Positions 15,610 through 20,106 of a stretch of DNA of 20,106 nt are shown here, piece by piece. The notes under the pieces were generated by a model. It had not been told where the DNA came from. It saw only the letters and a list, made by a program, of their open reading frames with translations, and did no database searches. A program made the position numbers and the translations under genes. The stretch comes from Fimenecus sp045543095 (lineage in GTDB: Bacteria > Bacillota > Clostridia > Oscillospirales > Acutalibacteraceae): positions 1 through 20,106 of the forward strand of contig JAZQMC010000019.1 in assembly GCA_045543095.1 (NCBI GenBank). The letters run 5' to 3'. Each line of letters begins with the position of its first letter. Position 1 is the first letter of the stretch.

Positions 15610-15637
15610 AATGCAAAATGTAAAATGCAAAGTGCAA
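15610..15637. repeat. Four tandem degenerate heptamers
   Basis: The units AATGCAA, AATGTAA, AATGCAA and AGTGCAA lie head to tail. Each differs from AATGCAA by at most one base. No coding capacity. Confidence 0.6.
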
Positions 15638-15673
15638 AATTAAGGGTCTGCGACGCGATTATATGATTGGGTA

Positions 15674-15759
15674 GTCATCCTGAGGAACGCAGTGACGAAG
15701 AATCTCTGTTGAGTTAACATTTCACTTTAGTGGAGATTCTTCGCTTCGCTCAGAATGAC
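15674..15759. repeat. 86-bp palindromic intergenic repeat
   Basis: The left arm starts gtcatcctgag and ends cgaagaatctc; the right arm, read on minus, starts gtcattctgag and ends cgaagaatctc. The outer 11 bases match at 10 positions, the inner 11 match fully, and the middle differs in length (11 versus 5 bases). The loop is about 26 bases. This matches a type of dispersed repeat I associate with Clostridia genomes; copy number here cannot be judged from one window. Confidence 0.7.
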
Positions 15760-15785
15760 AATTAACTAAATTGTGCATTTATTTT

Positions 15786-15898
15786 CACCTCCCTCACCGA
15801 GGGAGGTGGCATTTTCGTAAGAAAATGACGGAGGGAGTTTGTTGTTACTGTATTACTCCCTCAGTCTGCTTCGCAGACAGCTCCCTCAAAGAGGGAGC
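15786..15898 (+). repeat. Structured CTCCCTC-type repeat, copy 1
   Basis: A 113-base chain of hairpins: cacctccctc/gagggaggtg (10 bp, 3-base loop), cattttc/gaaaatg, gtctgc/gcagac and gctccctc/gagggagc (8 bp, 3-base loop). It shares blocks, in the same order, with the reverse strand of the copy at 19909-20090: GAGGGAGGTGGCA (13 of 13), TGACGGAGGGAG (12 of 12) and the 27-base block 15856-15882 (26 of 27). No frame codes for a credible protein. Confidence 0.75.
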
Positions 15899-15933
15899 GA
15901 AAAAGAGTTCGACAAATTTGAATTTGTAGAACA

Positions 15934-15962
15934 AAAAAACGGCGGGAGCTATGCCCCCGCCT
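15934..15962 (-). terminator. Strong terminator of the GntR-ABC operon
   Basis: On minus, GGCGGGGGC pairs with GCTCCCGCC (one G-U) around a 3-base loop, followed by GTTTTTTTG. It starts 9 bases after the permease stop. A strong intrinsic terminator by composition and T-run. Confidence 0.9.
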
Positions 15963-15971
15963 ACTATATTT

Positions 15972-18458
15972 TTAATTTAATACCGACACATTTGCTTCGG
16001 GAAGATAATAGCAGACAATTGGTCCTTCTTCGTAGACAACATAAACATATCTGCCGTTATCACCTGAAACCATATACTGTGAAACAGATTTATCGGCAAT
16101 AGACTGTGCCTTTGCATTGTCAGTAACACTCTGTAACGGATGACCTGCGTCTTTATATACTCGTTTAAGAATATCAATATTTGACATTTTCTCATTGGTA
16201 AACGAGCTTGCCGCACCAAATGTCCCCCAAATCAATTCGCCACTTGTAAAGGTTACATCTTTAATTGTATCGTAAATCCAATAATGATAACCGCTTCTGT
16301 CGTCATAATTATCTTCATTTACCTTATAGAATTTTTGCAAGGCTTCACCTATTTCAAGAGGACTGTCTGTATAAAACATCTCTTTAATTGTCAATTCAGG
16401 GTCATTTGCCACATAGCCCTTATCTTTAAGGAATGCCAATGTTTCGGTCATATCGGCATAAACAGGAATACCGTTATATACAAGTGCGTATTGACTCTCG
16501 ATTGGCATATCGTGGTTGGGAGTAAGCACAGTACTATTATGCATACATTCTGCACCCATAAAATCGCTACCACCCATTGCTAAAATACCAAGGGGCTTTT
16601 CTTTTCTTTCAAAAAGCTGTTCATAGGTCACTTTTGTAAGGTCGTTATAAAGTGCCTTGCAAAGTGCTTCTGTATCATCTATCCATTCAACTTTTGGAAC
16701 TCTGGTTGTTTCAGGAACACTTTCTTCACTGTACTGAATTTTTTCCTCTTTAAGCTCATATACACCTGTATTTGAAATGAATGACCATGGTTTTGTTTTA
16801 AGATAACCTGCGGAATTATTTGTGCTGTCCACATAATAAACATTACCGTATTGGTCGTAATACTGAATATCTTCATCATCATTTTCGGGCGGGTCGTTTA
16901 AAAGATATTCTTTTAAAATCTCGTCAAAGAAATCCGAGCCGTAAACCGCTTTAAGATATTCAACATAAATTTCTTCTGAATAGATATAGAAAGTGCGATA
17001 TTCAAGCTCGTTATTATTATCGCGGAATGCAAATGTCAGACCTAAAAAACCATCTTCACCATATTGTACTTTTTCATTCTTAACCTTATCGAAAAGTCCG
17101 ATAATTGCCTCTTTAGCATTATCGCTTGTTCCCTCAACAAAGTCTTCGTCCGCATCATACTCACCCAAGAAATGCACATAGGGTTCAAGTGCATAGGCGT
17201 CAATTGAAACACTCTTGATTTCTGCCTTTTCGGGAGTTTTATTGAATGTGCCAAAGAAACCTGAAACAACAACTGCCAAGAATACTGCTGTAACGCTTAT
17301 AAGAACAGCATACCATTTGAATGATTTAACTGTTGTTTTGAGTTTTCTTGTCATTATAAGCTGAAGCACAAAATATGCAACAAGGCCAGTAACTGCAAGG
17401 ATAAGGAAATATGCAAGCGGACCAATTTCACGCCAGAAAATTTCTTCAATCAAATATGCCATAAGCAAGAATACCAATGTTGTATTGATTGCTCTTGAGA
17501 TTGCAAAGTGACCGAATGAATTTGCGTGTTCTGCCTTACGAGTTTTGTAAAGAACATAGCCAATAACGATAATCACAACTGAAATTGCAAGCCAAGAGAG
17601 AATTGGTGCAACAAAGCTAATGCCAACCTTTGCAGAATCGGGAATTACATATTTGTCGGCTTCAACACCGTTTCTTGTAAGAGTCAGGAATAAATCAACA
17701 GGATGTCTTTGAACATTGTAACCTATATCAGAATTCTCTCTGAATATAGAACTACAAATACTCCAAGGGCTTATAAGACCGTACCAAGAAATTCCTTCAC
17801 CGCTACGGGCATATCCGTTAAGAAAGCTACCGATAATGCTTGAGCCTGCATTTATGGTAAACACGGGAATTGCTGATATTGTAAATGAAGTGAGAGCTGC
17901 CTCAAAAATATTACCGCTAACCATTGTAGCCATTGTGCCTATTGAAAAGCCTGCAAGTCCACAGACAAAGAACATGGAAACAGCATATAAGAAAATTTGG
18001 GTTGCGTGTGCAGGATAATCAAAGGTTGTTAAGTTCACAATGTAAAGAATTAACATTGGAACAAGTACTGCAACAAAAAGTGAGATAATGCCTGCAAGTG
18101 TTCTGTTTAAAAACATTGTCTTTCGGCTTACACCCATACCGAAAAATACATTAACCTGCTTTTTAGAAAGCATATAATAAAATGATTTTATTGCGGTCAT
18201 CATTCCGCAGATTACCATACCCATAGGGAAAAGTGAGAACATATCACTGCCAAGTGAATTGAATGACACAAACATTGAAACCTCTTCATGTTCCATCATC
18301 ATTTTAAACTCTTCACTTGTTACTTCAGAAATAACAGGGAAAGTAAATGAAATGAGTAAAACAACAAGTGCGATTGCGGGGAAAAGGAGTGAGCCCACAA
18401 GGCTTCTTTTGAAATCGTTTAAGTTTACATTATTTTTCAAAGATTTTTGTGACGTCAT
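15972..18458 (-). CDS. ABC transporter permease with large C-terminal outside domain
   Basis: The 828-residue protein has about nine hydrophobic segments (near residues 20-41, 74-95, 120-142, 154-175, 183-203, 280-304, 322-340, 346-369 and 382-403), then a soluble region of about 425 residues to the end. With the N-terminus inside, nine crossings put that region outside the cell. The first part resembles ABC-2-type permeases paired with YtrB-like ATPases, including a cytoplasmic VFFGMGVSRKTMFLNRT coupling segment. The C-terminal region is acidic and Tyr-rich; I recall similar extra domains (DUF6449) in Clostridia permeases but cannot confirm the match. GGAGG precedes the ATG and the gene overlaps the ATPase gene by 29 bases. 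The substrate is unknown; extrusion or envelope stress defence is inferred from the YtrA-type context. Confidence 0.85.
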   Translation of the reverse strand: MTSQKSLKNNVNLNDFKRSLVGSLLFPAIALVVLLISFTFPVISEVTSEEFKMMMEHEEVSMFVSFNSLGSDMFSLFPMGMVICGMMTAIKSFYYMLSKKQVNVFFGMGVSRKTMFLNRTLAGIISLFVAVLVPMLILYIVNLTTFDYPAHATQIFLYAVSMFFVCGLAGFSIGTMATMVSGNIFEAALTSFTISAIPVFTINAGSSIIGSFLNGYARSGEGISWYGLISPWSICSSIFRENSDIGYNVQRHPVDLFLTLTRNGVEADKYVIPDSAKVGISFVAPILSWLAISVVIIVIGYVLYKTRKAEHANSFGHFAISRAINTTLVFLLMAYLIEEIFWREIGPLAYFLILAVTGLVAYFVLQLIMTRKLKTTVKSFKWYAVLISVTAVFLAVVVSGFFGTFNKTPEKAEIKSVSIDAYALEPYVHFLGEYDADEDFVEGTSDNAKEAIIGLFDKVKNEKVQYGEDGFLGLTFAFRDNNNELEYRTFYIYSEEIYVEYLKAVYGSDFFDEILKEYLLNDPPENDDEDIQYYDQYGNVYYVDSTNNSAGYLKTKPWSFISNTGVYELKEEKIQYSEESVPETTRVPKVEWIDDTEALCKALYNDLTKVTYEQLFERKEKPLGILAMGGSDFMGAECMHNSTVLTPNHDMPIESQYALVYNGIPVYADMTETLAFLKDKGYVANDPELTIKEMFYTDSPLEIGEALQKFYKVNEDNYDDRSGYHYWIYDTIKDVTFTSGELIWGTFGAASSFTNEKMSNIDILKRVYKDAGHPLQSVTDNAKAQSIADKSVSQYMVSGDNGRYVYVVYEEGPIVCYYLPEANVSVLN

Positions 18459-19332
18459 ACTTCTTATCCTCCATTTCGTTTAAGAATACCTCTTCCATTG
18501 TGAGCTGATACTCGTCAATTGCTATTGGAAGAAGTGCGTTGAGCTTCTGCTTTTCTTCAGCAGTTGTTTTGTCAAATATAATCATTGCAACCTTACCGTC
18601 AATCTCAAGAGATTTATACTTGATGCCTCTGAAATCAATTTCACTAATATCACGGTCAAAAATAAGACGGAATTTGCTGTAATTTTTAGAAATGTCATAA
18701 ACCGAGCAATCCATTGTTAGACGCTTACCGTTGATAAGACCAACATTGTCGCAAAGGTCAGAAAGTTCTGACAAGTTGTGTGATGAGATAATGAGTGAGC
18801 ATTCGCTCTCGGCCACATATTCGATAAAGAGTTTCTTTGTGATTTCTTTCTTTTGCGGGTCAAGTCCGTCAAAGGTTTCGTCAAGAAGCATAAAGCGTGG
18901 ATGTGACGCGAGGGCTAAAATAATCTCGGTTTGACGCTGCATACCCTTTGAAAATCCGCGAATTTTCTTTTTAGGGTCAAGACCAAAAACCTCAATAAGA
19001 TTATTAAATGTTTTAAAGCTGAAATTGGGGTAATAATCAGCATAAAACTTTGCCATCGAATTAACTGTTGCGTTCATCGGGAAATAAAGGTCATCGGGGA
19101 TATAGAACAAATCTCTGCGGATTGTGTCATTATCATAAGTGGAAATGCCGTCCATAAGCACTTCGCCGCCCTCTGCCCTATAAATGCCTGCCGCAGTTTT
19201 TAAAAGTGTGGTTTTACCTGCACCGTTGTAGCCGATAAGACCGTATATACTTGATGGTTCAACTTTGAAAGAAATGTCTTCAACAGCGGTAAAATCGCCG
19301 AATTTTTTAGTAACATTCTTAAATTCAATCAT
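18430..19332 (-). CDS. ABC transporter ATP-binding protein (YtrB-like)
   Basis: Cytoplasmic ATPase partner of the permease encoded next. The start giving MIEFKNVTKKFGDF (300 residues) is chosen over the in-frame one 33 bases upstream, because AAAGGAG lies 10 bases before it and the fold begins there. Walker A is GYNGAGKTTLLK near 31-42, the Q-loop region is replaced by YIPDDLYFPM, the signature is the variant GFSKGMQRQ near 130, Walker B is FMLLDETFDGLD near 149-160, and the H-loop is IISSHNLSEL near 183. The last 70 residues are a family-typical C-terminal extension. The ATG lies within the end of gntR (8-base overlap) and the end overlaps the permease start, so the three genes are translated from one message. 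Confidence 0.95.
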   Translation of the reverse strand: MIEFKNVTKKFGDFTAVEDISFKVEPSSIYGLIGYNGAGKTTLLKTAAGIYRAEGGEVLMDGISTYDNDTIRRDLFYIPDDLYFPMNATVNSMAKFYADYYPNFSFKTFNNLIEVFGLDPKKKIRGFSKGMQRQTEIILALASHPRFMLLDETFDGLDPQKKEITKKLFIEYVAESECSLIISSHNLSELSDLCDNVGLINGKRLTMDCSVYDISKNYSKFRLIFDRDISEIDFRGIKYKSLEIDGKVAMIIFDKTTAEEKQKLNALLPIAIDEYQLTMEEVFLNEMEDKKYDVTKIFEK

Positions 19333-19705
19333 TGTTTTCAGCTCCTTTGAAAATATCATTGACAATTTTTAAGACAGTTTCACGGTCAGCACCCATGTTT
19401 TTAGCATTTACAAGTGCACCGCTTAAATTGTCTAAAGACTGTTCAAGATAAACATTTTGTGATTTTGAGTCACCGCTTACGAATACGCCTTTACCTGCAA
19501 TTGTGTAAATTATACCCTCATTTTCTAACTCCGACAATGCGCGCTTTACGGTGTTGATATTAAGGCCAAGACTTGCAGAAAGCTGCCTTAAAGACGGTAG
19601 CTGGTCGTCTTTTTTGAGCACTCCCCTTTGAATGTCAAGAACAATTTGTTCTTTAATTTGTTCATAAATGGGAGTTCTTGAATGATAATCAAGAAAAATA
19701 TTCAC
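19325..19705 (-). CDS. GntR-family transcriptional regulator, YtrA subfamily
   Basis: A 126-residue repressor-type protein: a winged helix-turn-helix at about 8-78 (YEQIKEQIVLDIQRGVLKKD, QLPSLRQLSASLGLNINTVK, GIIYTIAGKGVFV) and a short helical C-terminus of about 45 residues for dimerisation, the size that marks the YtrA subfamily. Start is GTG with AGGAGGTG (19713-19720) upstream; no ATG fits. It is the first gene of its operon, sits directly behind a palindromic operator and a near-consensus promoter, and so probably represses its own operon. In Bacillus YtrA controls an ABC system induced by wall-active antibiotics; the same signal here is inference. Confidence 0.95.
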   Translation of the reverse strand: MNIFLDYHSRTPIYEQIKEQIVLDIQRGVLKKDDQLPSLRQLSASLGLNINTVKRALSELENEGIIYTIAGKGVFVSGDSKSQNVYLEQSLDNLSGALVNAKNMGADRETVLKIVNDIFKGAENND

Positions 19706-19732
19706 GGTGCTTCACCTCCTATTCACTGTACT

Positions 19733-19759
19733 AACTGTGCTATTTCAGTTAGCACAGTT
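19733..19759. promoter_or_regulatory. Perfect palindromic operator, probable YtrA-type binding site
   Basis: AACTGTGCTA (19733-19742) and TAGCACAGTT (19750-19759) form a perfect 10-bp inverted repeat with a 7-base centre. It starts 2 bases downstream of the -10 box and covers the expected transcription start, the position expected of a repressor site for the GntR protein encoded right behind it. Imperfect echoes of ACTGT lie on both sides (19723-19736 and 19768-19772). Confidence 0.75.
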
Positions 19760-19761
19760 TG

Positions 19762-19790
19762 ATAATACAGTAAATTAATGGAAATGTCAA
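19762..19790 (-). promoter_or_regulatory. Sigma-A-type promoter of the GntR-ABC operon
   Basis: On minus, a perfect -35 TTGACA (19790-19785), 17-base spacer, -10 TATTAT (19767-19762, five of six). The strongest promoter in the window; the operator follows immediately downstream. Confidence 0.82.
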
Positions 19791-19908
19791 TAGGTTTTTG
19801 TGAAATTTATTTTTTCTTAAAGAAATCTTAAAAAAGAATGGGGCATTTTGTTGTTACAAACAGTTTGGAAAATTGGGGGTTGTCTAATTCTTTTGGGTTG
19901 TTTTTTCG

Positions 19909-20090
19909 GCTCCCTCTGACGAGGTGCGGGTCTCCAGTGGAGACCTCTGCGAAGCAGAAGCACCGACCGAGCCGGCAGGCGAGACTTAGCTGTCTGCGGA
20001 GCAGACTGAGGGAGAGATTTAGTGAAGATGCAACCTATCTCTCCCTCCGTCACTCGCAAGCTCGTGCCACCTCCCTCGTCAGAGGGAGGC
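19909..20090 (-). repeat. Structured CTCCCTC-type repeat, copy 2 (inverted relative to copy 1)
   Basis: Terminal inverted ends gctccctctgacgagg (19909) and cctcgtcagagggaggc (20074-20090) enclose hairpins ggtctcc/ggagacc, tctgc/gcaga, gtctgc/gcagac and an 11-bp stem gagggagagat/atctctccctc. Read on minus it has the same block order as copy 1, plus about 70 extra bases near its 3' end (19925-19987). The stretch 19791-19908 before it is T-rich and shows nothing I can name. Confidence 0.75.
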
Positions 20091-20106
20091 AATATACACC
20101 ATTTAA

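Larger units (their letters stand above)
15485..15971. other. Gene-free 487-base interval filled with repeats
   Basis: Between trmL and the permease gene there is no credible gene. In order it holds the trmL terminator, a heptamer array, a palindromic repeat, a structured repeat copy, a small perfect palindrome (acaaatttgaatttgt at 15914-15929) and the permease terminator. The stretches 15563-15609 and 15638-15673 show nothing I can name. Confidence 0.7.

Noticed and set aside
15610..15900. CRISPR array
   Set aside because: Repeats are either tandem without spacers or single palindromes of different kinds; no regular spacing and no cas genes.
15839..16102. 87-residue plus-strand ORF
   Set aside because: Runs across a structured repeat, a terminator and the antisense of the permease end; no ribosome site.
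19817..20092. 91-residue minus-strand ORF
   Set aside because: Its codons come mostly from the repeat copy 2; the Pro/Arg/Ser-rich protein reflects the repeat's composition.

Overview
The window reads as a piece of a chromosome from a low-GC, spore-forming Clostridia member, most like the Oscillospiraceae/Ruminococcaceae gut group. The evidence is an alpha/beta-type small acid-soluble spore protein, a PdaA-like cortex deacetylase, HPr kinase (HprK), RapZ/WhiA, a DUF1540 cysteine-rich peptide, strong GGAGG ribosome sites, and short repeats of a kind common in such genomes. The family placement is inference; the Clostridia-like spore former is well supported. Almost everything lies on the minus strand; only the DUF1540 gene and trmL are on plus.

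Region 1 (1-4801, minus) is protein quality control. A metallophosphoesterase gene is followed by tig (trigger factor, with its own sigma-A-type promoter), then clpP and clpX, and finally the 5' end of an EamA-family transporter cut by the window edge. A 276-bp palindromic, TA-flanked MITE-like element sits between tig and clpP and ends 4 bases from the clpP ribosome site.

Region 2 (4871-13380) holds a small DUF1540 gene on plus, a shared bidirectional terminator, thrC, and then a tight nine-gene operon read from a promoter at 13352-13380: hprK, murB, rapZ, whiA, lepB, lepB, rbgA, rnhB, yraN. Adjacent genes are 1-20 bases apart or overlap. The operon joins carbon regulation (hprK), wall synthesis (murB), the RapZ/WhiA pair, two tandem signal peptidases, ribosome assembly (rbgA) and RNA-DNA hybrid repair (rnhB). 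yraN carries a one-base frameshift.

Region 3 (13411-15562) is sporulation-flavoured: a SASP gene with a strong terminator, and a two-gene unit of an unannotated 58-residue peptide plus a PdaA-like lipoprotein. trmL diverges from it and ends in a long hairpin terminator.

Region 4 (15563-20106) is an accessory module. A GntR regulator of YtrA type, an ABC ATPase and an 828-residue permease with a large predicted outside domain form one operon. It has a near-consensus promoter, a perfect palindromic operator over the expected transcription start, and a strong terminator. Two copies of one structured repeat family, in opposite orientation, bracket it, and a second palindromic repeat and a heptamer array lie beside the left copy. 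No rRNA, tRNA, CRISPR array or transposase gene was seen.
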